Of a stretch of 64,000 bases of DNA, positions 26,844-35,858 are shown piece after piece. Source of the DNA: Butyrivibrio sp. AC2005 (lineage in GTDB: Bacteria; Bacillota; Clostridia; Lachnospirales; Lachnospiraceae); the NCBI RefSeq assembly GCF_000424145.1, contig NZ_KE384137.1, positions 624,361 to 688,360 on the forward strand, written 5' to 3'. The translations under genes were made by a program, and so were the position numbers. The number at the start of each line of letters is the position of its first letter. Positions within the stretch are counted from its first letter, which is position 1. The notes under the pieces were generated by a model. The model saw only the letters and a list, made by a program, of their open reading frames with translations, was not told where the DNA came from and did not search any database.

Positions 26844-28670
26844 TTAGATTGCTGCAGCTTCCATCTCCTCAAACTGCCTTGAGAAAAGCTGATGATAATA
26901 GCCGCCCACATTTTTCATAAGTTCCCTGTGAGTTCCGCGCTCAATTATCTTGCCGTCTCTTACAACCAGTATCACATCTGCATCCACTACGGTTGATAAT
27001 CTGTGGGCAATCATAAATGAGGTTCTGCCCTTTATCACAACGGATATGGCATCCTGAATTGCTTTCTCCGTAACCGTATCAATGGATGAAGTTGCTTCGT
27101 CAAGAACAAGGATTCTCGGATCAGCAAGAATAGCTCTTGCAAATGACAGGAGCTGTTTTTCACCGGTTGAGAGCATATCTCCTCCCTCACCAACATCACT
27201 GTCAAGTCCATTATCCATTCTCTCAACAATTCTGTCTGCCGACACAAGTTTTAATGCGTCCCATATTTCCTTATCAGTCGCATCGGGATTACCGTATTTT
27301 AGATTCTCCCTTACACTTCCCGAAAACAGATGCGGTGTCTGTAATACATATCCGATGTTGCTGTGAAGCCAGAGCTGTGATCTCTCCCTGGCATTTTTCC
27401 CATCAATAAGGACCTCTCCGCTTGTAGGTTCAAAGAATCTGCAAACAAGGTTTACCAGAGTAGACTTACCTGCCCCTGTCTCTCCAACGATAGCAACATT
27501 GGTACCCTGTGGAACCTTAAGGTTAAAGTGTTCAAGCACGTATTCTGTACCGTCAGGATAGTGAAAAGATACATCCTTAAACTCAACATCTCCGATAAGC
27601 GGTTCCCAGTTTTCCTTCTTAGGATTGAAGGTATCACCATATTTCGCAATGACCTCAGGTGTATCTGCCACATCAGATTGTGTGCCAAGTAGTCTTGTAA
27701 GTCTCTCAACATTGACCTGCACTGCTATAAGTTCGGAGATTGTAACAATAATGTTCTGGATGGGTTCAAGAATTCCAAGTGCATATGACAGGAATACCGA
27801 AAGTGTTCCTATCTCCATAACTCCCTCCATCGTTATCATTCCGCCTCTCCAAAGGACCAACGCAAGAGCGCAGGAAGAAAGCATTGTCACTGACGCTGAA
27901 AACATTGCGGAATAATGTGTGGCATGTACTGCATTTTTCCTGTAGTTTTCAGTATCTTCCCTGAAGTCACTCTGAATTCTGTCCTCGACAACCAGTGTCT
28001 TTATAGCCTTTGCACCGGTTATGCCCTCGTTAAAATTGCCTGTGATGGTAGAGTTCAGTTCCCTGATATGCCTGTTCAGGAGTATCAGGTGTTTCTGAAA
28101 ATAGATTACAAGGAATACAGCTATCGGAATCAATACCAGTATGTACATGGCAAGTCTCACATTTATTGCAAGCATGACAATCAGCACAAACAGAATGTAG
28201 CTCCCATTCCAGACGATGTCCATCATTCTCCAGGCACACATAACACCTATTTTTCCGGTGTCACTCATAACTCTGGCGTGGATATATCCCACATTGTTCT
28301 GGTTAAAATATGAAAAGGACAGCTCCTGTAGATGGTTAAAAGCAGCATTTCTTAAGTCTCTGTCAATTGACATCTCGATTTCTCCGCACATATTCGCGCT
28401 GATAAAATCCATTACAAGCTTCGCGAGAAGTGTCAGAGCATACGCAATTGCAAAAACACCTATTCCTTTAATCGTGCCCCTGGCAACAAAATTATTCAGT
28501 GCATATCTGTTAAAGAGCGGCACAAAGGAATCCACCATGCTGACCATACTGCCCAGGAATATCATAACCGCCATCTTAGGAAGATAGGGCTTTAAAAAGG
28601 GCATAATTCTGGGGATTCCAAACCAGGGGAGCGAAACAGTCTTATTTCTTTCAGTCTTCTTCTCAGGCAA
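26844..28670 (-). CDS. ABC exporter subunit B (permease-ATPase fusion)
   Basis: 608 residues from a TTG start at 28668-28670, which has a very strong GGGAGGAGGGG and overlaps the stop of the upstream exporter gene. An in-frame ATG at 28703 lacks such a site. There are six transmembrane segments (about 40-320), then a nucleotide-binding domain: Walker A GETGAGKST, Walker B ILVLDEATSSID with catalytic Glu, H-loop IAHRLST. The signature is LSTGEKQ, a departure from LSGGQ. Together with subunit A this forms a typical heterodimeric type IV exporter (BmrC/D, TM287/288 kind) for drugs, lipids or peptides. The cargo is unknown. Confidence 0.9.
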   Translation of the reverse strand: MPEKKTERNKTVSLPWFGIPRIMPFLKPYLPKMAVMIFLGSMVSMVDSFVPLFNRYALNNFVARGTIKGIGVFAIAYALTLLAKLVMDFISANMCGEIEMSIDRDLRNAAFNHLQELSFSYFNQNNVGYIHARVMSDTGKIGVMCAWRMMDIVWNGSYILFVLIVMLAINVRLAMYILVLIPIAVFLVIYFQKHLILLNRHIRELNSTITGNFNEGITGAKAIKTLVVEDRIQSDFREDTENYRKNAVHATHYSAMFSASVTMLSSCALALVLWRGGMITMEGVMEIGTLSVFLSYALGILEPIQNIIVTISELIAVQVNVERLTRLLGTQSDVADTPEVIAKYGDTFNPKKENWEPLIGDVEFKDVSFHYPDGTEYVLEHFNLKVPQGTNVAIVGETGAGKSTLVNLVCRFFEPTSGEVLIDGKNARERSQLWLHSNIGYVLQTPHLFSGSVRENLKYGNPDATDKEIWDALKLVSADRIVERMDNGLDSDVGEGGDMLSTGEKQLLSFARAILADPRILVLDEATSSIDTVTEKAIQDAISVVIKGRTSFMIAHRLSTVVDADVILVVRDGKIIERGTHRELMKNVGGYYHQLFSRQFEEMEAAAI

Positions 28671-30489
28671 TGTCTTCCCCTCCTCCCTGAATTTGAATAT
28701 CATAAATTTTGCGGTACAGACCATTTTTCGAAAGAAGCTCCGAGTGAGCTCCCTCTTCAGCAACTTTTCCATGACTAAGAACAATTATGTGGTCTGCATG
28801 CATAAGCGTAGTTATTCTGTGTGAAATTATAATAGTCGTCGCCTGCCCTACATGCTTATCAAGAGCAGCACGTATCTTAGCATCTGTCTCAGTATCAACC
28901 GCAGAAAGAGAATCATCGAATATCATGATAGGAGGCTCTGAAACAAGCATCTGAGCGATAGCCGTCCTCTGCTTTTGACCACCTGAGAGAGTAACTCCCC
29001 TCTCACCTACAAAGGTATTGTATCCATCGTCAAAGTTTTTGATTGTCTCATCAAGAGAAGCCATTTTTGCAGCTCTCCTGATATCCTCCATGCCTGCAGA
29101 TTTATTGGTTATACCGATGTTTTCATATAATGTTCTTGAAAAGAGAAAGGGCTCCTGAAGTACAAGTCCGATGTTCTCTCTTAAGTAGTGCATCTTTATA
29201 TCTCTGATATCCACACCGCCTATGGTTATGGTTCCGCCATCTTCCGGAAGGCTATAAAGTCTGTCCAGAAGATACATCAGAGTTGATTTTCCGGAGCCTG
29301 TACCTCCGAGTACGCCCACTGTCTCCCCGGCTTTTACAGTAAAACTGACGTTTTTCAGAATCTCTGCTGTCCCGTTATCATAGGAAAAGCTTACCTTCTT
29401 AAACTCGATGTCCTTATCAAGAGGTGGCTCTCCTGCACCCTCCCTGTCACTCTCAACCTCTGAGTTCATGATATATCTCAATCTGTCTATTGAAACTCCC
29501 GCCTTACTCATTTCGGAAATAACTCTTCCGAGGATACGTACCGGCCAGGAAATCATGGCATTGTAGGAAATGAATGCAATAAGTTCTCCGACGGTAATAT
29601 TTCCCTGAACACAGAAAACAGAGCCTGCTACAAGCACCGCCATTCCCTGCATTCCCGAGATCATATCATTGGATGTCCAGAAGGCAGCCAGTAGTCTCAT
29701 AAGGTTAATCCACATCCTGGTATAATCCCTGTTTTTAGCCTCAAAGCGCTCACGTTCAAATTTTTCTCTTCCAAAAGCACGGACGACTCTGACACCTGTA
29801 AGATTTTCCTGCGCTATGGCTGAAAGCTTACCCTCTTCCACGTCTGCATGCTCGAAGGCGCTTCCTATCTTATTATGAAAAAATAAAGAATACAGAACTA
29901 TAATTGGAATAAATGCAGCAGATATAAGTGACAGCTTTACATCAATCTGAAGCATAAAATACATTCCGAGAGCAATCATTATCACTATTCTAAATAGGGC
30001 TGTAAGCTGCTCTGAGAGAAACATTTTTATAGTCTCAACGTCTGAGGTGCAACGCTGGATGATATCTCCCGTATGGTTCTCACCATGCCACGAAAAAGGC
30101 AGATGGCATATATGCTCAAACAGAATATCTCTCATCCTGCATATCAGCTTCTCAGCAGCCATGGAATTAAACAGCTTGTTAAAATAACGGCAAGCTGCGC
30201 CCAAAAGCGCTATAGCAACCACCACAAGCGCTATTATGAAAATATGTCCTCTCAGGTAGTCCTTACCACCTGTAATATTTACTATTATCTGCATATAAAA
30301 GGGCATAACCGACTCGGAATCTCCGATCAGGTAGTCTACTGTATACTGGATAATCTTGGGATTTACCATATCCAGAAAAGCAACTGCCATGGAAAAAATT
30401 ATGCCTATAATGAATAACAGAGTACTCCCCTTAAGGAAGAACAGGACCAGTGATGCTTTAGTAGGAAATTGTTCTTTAGTAGTTTTCAT
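28663..30489 (-). CDS. ABC exporter subunit A (permease-ATPase fusion)
   Basis: 608 residues from the ATG with TTGGAGGACT directly upstream; the reading frame extends further but without a ribosome site. Six membrane segments are followed by Walker A GGTGSGKST, a normal LSGGQKQR signature, Walker B IMIFDDSLSAVD and H-loop ISHRITT. The catalytic Glu of Walker B is Asp here, while the partner protein has the aberrant signature motif. The two changes together predict one degenerate and one active ATP site, the hallmark of heterodimeric exporters. The end overlaps the partner start by eight bases, so translation is coupled. Confidence 0.9.
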   Translation of the reverse strand: MKTTKEQFPTKASLVLFFLKGSTLLFIIGIIFSMAVAFLDMVNPKIIQYTVDYLIGDSESVMPFYMQIIVNITGGKDYLRGHIFIIALVVVAIALLGAACRYFNKLFNSMAAEKLICRMRDILFEHICHLPFSWHGENHTGDIIQRCTSDVETIKMFLSEQLTALFRIVIMIALGMYFMLQIDVKLSLISAAFIPIIVLYSLFFHNKIGSAFEHADVEEGKLSAIAQENLTGVRVVRAFGREKFERERFEAKNRDYTRMWINLMRLLAAFWTSNDMISGMQGMAVLVAGSVFCVQGNITVGELIAFISYNAMISWPVRILGRVISEMSKAGVSIDRLRYIMNSEVESDREGAGEPPLDKDIEFKKVSFSYDNGTAEILKNVSFTVKAGETVGVLGGTGSGKSTLMYLLDRLYSLPEDGGTITIGGVDIRDIKMHYLRENIGLVLQEPFLFSRTLYENIGITNKSAGMEDIRRAAKMASLDETIKNFDDGYNTFVGERGVTLSGGQKQRTAIAQMLVSEPPIMIFDDSLSAVDTETDAKIRAALDKHVGQATTIIISHRITTLMHADHIIVLSHGKVAEEGAHSELLSKNGLYRKIYDIQIQGGGEDIA

Positions 30490-30505
30490 AGTCCTCCAAT
30501 CGTTG

Positions 30506-31213
30506 TTAAAGTATAGCGACAGTAACCAGTGGTACAGCATTTTCGCCTACGCCCGCTACGGCATCTCCCAGGGTTCTATATGCCCCCTTTCTTACATAGG
30601 CTCCACCTTCTGCCCTACAATAGTTATTATGAATATAGAAGCCGTCCGATTCCTTGGAAATGCAGACCGTGTGGAGCTGTTCCCTGATATTCTCACGGTT
30701 CCAGTAAAAGGTCACAATAAAAGTATGAAACTCCTGACCAAGCCTGTCTATTACCAGTTTTTTTCTGGTGGTAACTTTTTTTACCTTATATCCTCTTTTT
30801 TTTAAATAATTGGCGGGTGCTGAGGGCGTAATTCCAAAACCGCCTTTAAGCGCAGCGCCTTTTTGTTCGAAATATCTGATAAGCTCTGATATTGTTGTAT
30901 TCCTGTCCCCAAGGCACAAAAGAGCATTGTAGGTAGCAATTATCTCACAACCGGAATACGACATATTTGCATTTTTATGACTTCCAAATAAAACACTCCC
31001 CCATTGCATTTGATTTTCAATGAGTCTCCCCGAATGAAAAAAAGCATCCCCCTTCTCCTTCAGAAACCGCTCATTTTCCTCGAAATGCCTCTCTCTCAGC
31101 TCTCTCTTAACGGGGCCGCTGAAGAATGCAATTATTGAAAAAAAGGCTAAAACTACCCTATTGGGAATATATTTTGGAATTATTTTTTCATATAGTTTTG
31201 GTTTATTTGACAT
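30506..31213 (-). CDS. Membrane-anchored C39-like cysteine protease homologue
   Basis: 235 residues. A single hydrophobic segment (about 19-33) near the N-terminus is followed by a domain with the order Cys89 (MSYSGCEIIATYNALLCLG), His181 (LHTVCISK) and Asn196 (GFYIHNNY). This is the pattern of papain-fold C39-type peptidases. It lies 16 bp upstream of the two-subunit ABC exporter and is probably co-transcribed, so it may process exported peptides or modify an exported product. The similarity is modest, and peptidase activity and orientation are inferred. The ribosome site is weak (GGTGAAAG). Confidence 0.6.
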   Translation of the reverse strand: MSNKPKLYEKIIPKYIPNRVVLAFFSIIAFFSGPVKRELRERHFEENERFLKEKGDAFFHSGRLIENQMQWGSVLFGSHKNANMSYSGCEIIATYNALLCLGDRNTTISELIRYFEQKGAALKGGFGITPSAPANYLKKRGYKVKKVTTRKKLVIDRLGQEFHTFIVTFYWNRENIREQLHTVCISKESDGFYIHNNYCRAEGGAYVRKGAYRTLGDAVAGVGENAVPLVTVAIL

Positions 31214-31337
31214 TTTCTTTCACCACGTTTTAATTTTTAGCGAAACCAACTTTACAAAACCTGGTTTCCTATGTTTTAATTTATAAGGTTAAAAAAGTTC
31301 AGGTACAAATAAACAAATAAAAACATGAGAGGGAACA
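31214..31337. promoter_or_regulatory. Divergent promoter region, exporter cluster / PilZ gene
   Basis: 124 bp of AT-rich DNA between divergent genes. It must hold promoters for both directions, but I cannot pick out convincing boxes. GAGAGGG seven bases before the PilZ ATG is the only clear signal. Confidence 0.4.
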
Positions 31338-32012
31338 ATGAATATCACAGCACTTGCTCAGGGGACAGAGCTTACTGTAAGTACACTAATCGATAATATG
31401 CCGGTCAACATTAAGACGCATGCCATATCCGTGATGGATGATGCTCTTTTGGTTACACCGCTAAAATATCATGGCAAGCCAATTCCTGCTGCTACTCAGG
31501 CAACAGCGATCGCAGTGCTGCCTCCAAGAAATATGAAGGTAAGCTACCATCTACATTCGATTGTTCCTTATAAAAACTGGAATGATACCTATTATCTTAT
31601 AAAAGGGTCTGAGATCATAACCGAAATTGATAATCAGAGAAAAGCAGAGCGCTATGTTGTAAACGCTCTGGGTAAAGCTGTTATCAATCATGTAAACACC
31701 ACAAGCGCAATTATTTACGATATGTCAATTCGTGGTATGTCACTTCTTCTTGGCAAAAATGCTTATGCCAATGAAGGAGATATGATAAGACTTACATTTA
31801 AGCCTGAAGGTTATACAAAAGCCTTTGAAATAACACTTAAAGTAGTCAGGAACTTCAAAATAGGAACCTATGAAGCTGTCGGATGTAAGATGCGCGGAAT
31901 CGACAGTCAACTCATGACCTATATCATGTACATAAAAAAACAAAAAGATGAGATCAGGCGTGTTCAATCCCAGTCCAGGGTGCTGGTACGCGATGAATCT
32001 GAATCGGCATGA
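31338..32012 (+). CDS. PilZ-domain c-di-GMP receptor
   Basis: 224 residues, two domains in YcgR-like order. The N-terminal barrel (about 1-95) resembles the YcgR N-domain. The PilZ domain (about 98-210) has both c-di-GMP contacts: R101-x-x-x-R105 in NQRKAERY and D128-M-S-x-x-G133 in YDMSIRGMS. It is cytosolic, with no enzyme domain attached, so it probably acts by binding a partner, as YcgR does at the flagellar motor. A monocistronic unit with its own terminator. Confidence 0.9.
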   Translation: MNITALAQGTELTVSTLIDNMPVNIKTHAISVMDDALLVTPLKYHGKPIPAATQATAIAVLPPRNMKVSYHLHSIVPYKNWNDTYYLIKGSEIITEIDNQRKAERYVVNALGKAVINHVNTTSAIIYDMSIRGMSLLLGKNAYANEGDMIRLTFKPEGYTKAFEITLKVVRNFKIGTYEAVGCKMRGIDSQLMTYIMYIKKQKDEIRRVQSQSRVLVRDESESA

Positions 32013-32040
32013 GAATTACATAATAATAATTTACTATAAA

Positions 32041-32076
32041 AAAAGGAGCTGTGTTAAACAACTCCTTTATTTTTTA
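32041..32076 (+). terminator. Intrinsic terminator of the PilZ gene
   Basis: AAAGGAG and CTCCTTT form a 7-bp stem with a 13-base loop, followed by ATTTTTT. The A-run on the left lets it also serve the convergent 99-residue gene. Confidence 0.75.
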
Positions 32077-32079
32077 TCA

Positions 32080-32379
32080 TCAGCCTGCTGCCGGTACCAT
32101 CTCATCCATTACGTCTGAGTTATCCATATTTTCATTTGTAACCATCTCATCCGTCTTACGCGGAGCGCGAACACCGAAGCTTCCCTCGTATCGCTGTTCC
32201 TTAAGTATCTTACGGATAGCTGCCAAATCCTTACTCATGTCCTCGCGTCTCTTACAAACCACTGTAGGTACGCTTCCGTTCCCCATCTCTACAATGTATC
32301 CGGCCTCACCGAGAATCTTCTGAATCTTAAGCTTATCTGTGGTACGAATCTCTGCAGGTGTCTTATCTTCTCTCCCCAC
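32080..32379 (-). CDS. Small uncharacterised protein
   Basis: 99 residues starting at GTG, supported by AGGAGG seven bases upstream; the first ATG inside the frame has none. It is charged, with a helix-rich N-terminal half (TPAEIRTTDKLKIQKILGEA), a Cys in VVCKRRED and a disordered acidic C-terminus (NENMDNSDVMDEMV). No family recognised. It has its own extended -10 promoter and is convergent with the PilZ gene. It is a real gene by start signals and codon pattern; the function is unknown. Confidence 0.6.
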   Translation of the reverse strand: MGREDKTPAEIRTTDKLKIQKILGEAGYIVEMGNGSVPTVVCKRREDMSKDLAAIRKILKEQRYEGSFGVRAPRKTDEMVTNENMDNSDVMDEMVPAAG

Positions 32380-32742
32380 TACAAACCTCCTATTACATCT
32401 ACAATTAGCAGAATTTGTGTTTCAAGTTTCTTATACCACAAAATATAGCACATCCAAAATCACTTTGCAATAATTGGTATTACTTTAACAATGTAACATC
32501 CGCATAGAATCTACACTTCTTAGGATATCTGCAACGGAAATTCGTTAATTTTTATTTTTGCTTCATATTTGGCCTATTTTATGTTTATAAACATAATATT
32601 TTTACTTTATAAAACAGTCATATTTTGGCAACAAATTTATCCTAACATATACCTATCAGAGATGAACAACATCTTCTGAACCCCAAAAAACTTTTTTCAT
32701 ACAACATGGCCATGCGACTCCCCATCGCATGGCCACCTCCCA
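32380..32742. other. AT-rich intergenic region with terminal hairpins
   Basis: 363 bp without a gene. The left end holds the promoter of the 99-residue gene. The right end has a perfect 11-bp hairpin TGGCCATGCGA / TCGCATGGCCA (32707-32735), downstream of the protease gene on the minus strand and lacking a clean U-tract, and a second palindrome CCCATTAATGGG (32739-32750) that overlaps the protease stop codon. I see nothing in the middle. Confidence 0.6.
32430..32443 (-). promoter_or_regulatory. Extended -10 promoter of the 99-residue gene
   Basis: The minus strand reads TTTTGTGGTATAAG, with TGG-TATAAG as an extended -10. The same TTTTGTGGTATA core precedes the aminotransferase and threonine synthase genes. 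Confidence 0.5.
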
Positions 32743-34476
32743 TTAATGGGGATTTTTTTGTTTATCTTTTGTGTAAGCTTTGATAAAGAAATCCTTGTCA
32801 GTCTGTCTGATCATGGCAGTGCCGCTGACATCCTGCAGGTAGCTGTGTCCACTGGCCGTATTCACGGTATGAATAGCTCCGAGATTGATTTTCCATTCGT
32901 CCATGTGTTCATCTGTTGTGTAATTCATGGCCTTTTCGTATACAAGCTTTGTCTTTTTACCGGGACGTATCACAATTAGGTATTCCCGCCCGGCTTTAAT
33001 GTCAAACGGTTGCTTCAAAGAGAACGTATGGTATCCTCCGGTGATGGATTTACATCCCATTGTTATTTTGGGTTTTCCCAGCTCATCCAAATCGACATAC
33101 TGAGGCTCATCAGGCATTTCAAAAAAGCCGTTTTCATCCAACATATTTATAGTATCAGCAAACTCCTTGGCATCGATATCAGGCGCATTTTTTTCAGGCA
33201 GCTCATAGATGTATAGCTTATCATCCATGGCCGTACTCATGGAAAAGTAACCTAACGCCATAAGAGTCTCATCCTTGGAAGGCGTAATTGTAATACCATA
33301 GCGAGCGTCATTATTGTCATACATATAAACAACATTTTTCTGATCAACCATGGGATCCATAACGTGCGTGATAAATCCGGCATACTGGTAATTATTATCA
33401 TACCAGTTGCTATCTCCGGGCATGGCTGAGTCATATGCCACCACGTTGTTATTGATGAGAATTTTATCCTCATAAGATAAATAAAAATATCCCGATGCTC
33501 CCTTTTCGGTGCCCCAGCTGTTTCTGCATATAAAGGCTCCATCCGTGGAAGGCTTTGTAATAAAATTCTGAGCGGGATAATCATCATTCCATCCCACAAT
33601 CAGAATCTCATGATCTGCATAGTTGCCCTCTCCGTACTTTTTATAATCGTAAAGAGCCACCTTTTTTCCTGTCCAAAATTCCTTCTCAGTATTCACGCTG
33701 GCAGTGACACTTCCATGTTCCATTATCATCCTCTTAATAATGTCTCTGTTCTTTTCGGAGGCAGGAATTTCATATACATTTTGTACATGACAAAATGTAT
33801 TTTCGTAAGGCGCAGTCGGAATATCAGCGTTTCTTGTATAAAGGTCATTTACTCCCTTAAGTACATGAATGGAATTACTGCCTGTATCGACCATCGGTCC
33901 CTTCCAGGCAGTAAGGATTGAGAGGCAGTAATCTGTAACGCCTCCCACCGATAAATAGCTCGTGTCATATTCACTTAGATATTTGTCCTCGGGATTAAAA
34001 ACAAACTCTCTGTAATCATTATCAATTCCACCGTTTTGTGAGCCGGATGCGCGGTGCATATTGTAATAGGCGCTATGCTTCTCTGAAAGATTCAGTTCAT
34101 TCGGATCAAGCTCACTGTGATTTATAAGAAGATCACTCTCAACAGCCCCCAAGGCTGCATAATCCCAGCAAAGTGCCGTATACCCCTGATTCCTCACATC
34201 TGTTATGTAGTCCTTGCCGTCAGCCTGGTCAGAAGAATAGAAGGAAGGCAAATCATCTCCTGTCACAATGGAGTAGTCTACTTCAGAGCCTCTTGCGACG
34301 CTTTGAAGGTCCTCCTCTTCATCATCAATAACAATTGCTTCACTAATAACCAGCTCACTTAATTCAAGCGGAATGATTTCTTTTTCTTTTTTTAAGGAAT
34401 ATGCTGAATTTGTAATCATTAAAGATGTCGCCGCAAAAATACAAATTGCGGAGGCAGTCCGATTTTTTCTTATCAT
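32743..34476 (-). CDS. Secreted papain-like (C1) cysteine protease
   Basis: 577 residues. An N-terminal signal (about 1-27, SAICIFAATSLMITNSAYS) predicts export. The catalytic residues of the C1 family can be placed: Gln97 and Cys103 in RNQGYTALCWDYA, His289 in NYADHEILIVGW, and Asn319 in ICRNSWGTEKGASGYF. A C-terminal beta-rich region (about 345-570) resembles the lectin-like domain often joined to such clostridial surface proteases. About 60 acidic residues after the signal may be a propeptide. The start has AGAGAGAA upstream. It is monocistronic. Confidence 0.88.
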   Translation of the reverse strand: MIRKNRTASAICIFAATSLMITNSAYSLKKEKEIIPLELSELVISEAIVIDDEEEDLQSVARGSEVDYSIVTGDDLPSFYSSDQADGKDYITDVRNQGYTALCWDYAALGAVESDLLINHSELDPNELNLSEKHSAYYNMHRASGSQNGGIDNDYREFVFNPEDKYLSEYDTSYLSVGGVTDYCLSILTAWKGPMVDTGSNSIHVLKGVNDLYTRNADIPTAPYENTFCHVQNVYEIPASEKNRDIIKRMIMEHGSVTASVNTEKEFWTGKKVALYDYKKYGEGNYADHEILIVGWNDDYPAQNFITKPSTDGAFICRNSWGTEKGASGYFYLSYEDKILINNNVVAYDSAMPGDSNWYDNNYQYAGFITHVMDPMVDQKNVVYMYDNNDARYGITITPSKDETLMALGYFSMSTAMDDKLYIYELPEKNAPDIDAKEFADTINMLDENGFFEMPDEPQYVDLDELGKPKITMGCKSITGGYHTFSLKQPFDIKAGREYLIVIRPGKKTKLVYEKAMNYTTDEHMDEWKINLGAIHTVNTASGHSYLQDVSGTAMIRQTDKDFFIKAYTKDKQKNPH

Positions 34477-34515
34477 TCGTTCTCTCTGTTTTTATTAAGG
34501 TTACAAGTGTTTTTA

Positions 34516-35595
34516 CTATATAGAAAAAGTTCTAAGGCTTCCCATTTTTCCTGAAACAAATTTAGCCACAGGTTTTGCCACTACTGAATATGCAAAATAA
34601 CAAATGGTACATGCAAGGTAAAGTCCGATAACACACGCTATCAGGTGCAGAATCAGTATGGCAGGATTACGGGCTGCAAACTCGCTGATTTTGAAAAAGC
34701 CTATAAATCTCAGGTGCAAAACATAAACAGTAAAGGATGCGCCGGCAAAAATATTTATCAGTCTGCCATTTTTTACCTTTATCTCTCTAAAGAGCATAAA
34801 CAAAAGGGCTGCCTCAGCAATAACAAACGGATTGCTATAGTTCCAGGCAACAGTATCATAGATATTCTTACCCTGGCGTATGCCATCAGCATAAGCCCAG
34901 GCCATATTCAGACACAGGCAGATAAAATATGCTGAAAGGGTCTTGTTTTTATCTGTTTTTTTATCATTGTCGCGAATATATGCGCCAATGAGATACAATA
35001 CTACAAAATTCACTATTGTGTATCCTGCCTGAGATCCCTCAAGTCCAATTGTACTGCTACCATTGAGCTGTCTTCCGGACCAGTATTTTAAAATATCAAT
35101 CAGTGTCGGATATATGGAAAACAGAATCATAACAAAAGCAAGCAGTATTCTCTTCCCGCTTGGATTAAGCTTATCCCACATCACATTGATAAAGGGCGAT
35201 ATTAAATACAGTGCAAAAAAGATATATACATACCAGTTGGAAGAAAAAAGGTACTCAAAAAGCGTATCGATATTTGCATTCTGAGGAACAAAAATGCGTC
35301 CAATAGCAAAGGTTATGACTGCAAAAACAATTACCTGAGCCACCAGTCCGAGAGGCTTCATGAAATCCCTGACATTTGTTTTGCAAAGGAAATATCCCGT
35401 TATAATAACAAAGATATTTACCGCAGGAATACTTATTGATTCAAGCGCAACCAAAATAAACTGATTGGGACTTCCGTCCTGCACAGTAAAAAATCCTCCG
35501 CCTGTAACGCTGTTGTAGTGAAGGATGATCACCATGCAGGTTGCCAGGATTCTTAAGAGTTCAATATTTGATTGGCGCTGGGTTCGTGTTGTCAT
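34516..35595 (-). CDS. Membrane acyltransferase, family 3 (OafA/WecH type)
   Basis: 359 residues from the ATG at 35593-35595 with TTGGAGG six bases upstream; an alternative start 17 codons earlier lacks one. It has about ten membrane segments. The N-terminal signature NIELLRILATCMVIILHYNS includes the family's membrane histidine, and SSNWYVYIFFALYLISPFIN follows. Such enzymes O-acetylate or otherwise acylate surface polysaccharides or lipids; the acceptor is unknown. It is followed by the secreted protease 40 bp downstream on the same strand. Confidence 0.88.
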   Translation of the reverse strand: MTTRTQRQSNIELLRILATCMVIILHYNSVTGGGFFTVQDGSPNQFILVALESISIPAVNIFVIITGYFLCKTNVRDFMKPLGLVAQVIVFAVITFAIGRIFVPQNANIDTLFEYLFSSNWYVYIFFALYLISPFINVMWDKLNPSGKRILLAFVMILFSIYPTLIDILKYWSGRQLNGSSTIGLEGSQAGYTIVNFVVLYLIGAYIRDNDKKTDKNKTLSAYFICLCLNMAWAYADGIRQGKNIYDTVAWNYSNPFVIAEAALLFMLFREIKVKNGRLINIFAGASFTVYVLHLRFIGFFKISEFAARNPAILILHLIACVIGLYLACTICYFAYSVVAKPVAKFVSGKMGSLRTFSI

Positions 35596-35619
35596 ATGGC
35601 CTCCAAGTAAAGAATTTAT

Positions 35620-35718
35620 CCCCTCATCCGTCAGCTTCGCTGACACCTTCTCCGCTCCGCTTCGGTCCGCGCATAGCCATCGTCCCCCGGACGATGTGCG
35701 CCCCCAGAGGGGGAAGGC
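35620..35718. repeat. Dispersed repeat copy C
   Basis: It begins CCCCTCATCCGTCAGCTTCG and ends GGGGGAAGGC. The centre matches copy B (CGCTCCGCTTCGGTCCGCGC, then ATCGTCC...GGACGAT). It lies immediately upstream of the acyltransferase start and merges into the 66-bp tandem repeat. Confidence 0.8.
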
Positions 35719-35858
35719 TATAAATGTTTTTCCTTCGCTGAAGTTTATTTTTTCTTACTAAAAAATATTTCCCAAGCTGAAGGCTTTAAATGTTTTTTCT
35801 TCGCTGAAGTTTATTTTTTCTTACTAAAAAATATTTCCCAAGCTGAAGGCTATAGATG
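35713..35858. repeat. 66-bp tandem repeat, two copies plus a partial third
   Basis: Units start at 35713, 35779 and 35845, each opening GAAGGCT(A/T)TA(A/G)ATG. The first two full units differ at only a few bases. The third is cut off after about 14 bases inside the stop codon of the AMMECR1 gene (TAG, minus strand, 35850-35852). The unit begins with the tail of the dispersed repeat, suggesting it arose by local duplication next to that element. Confidence 0.85.
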
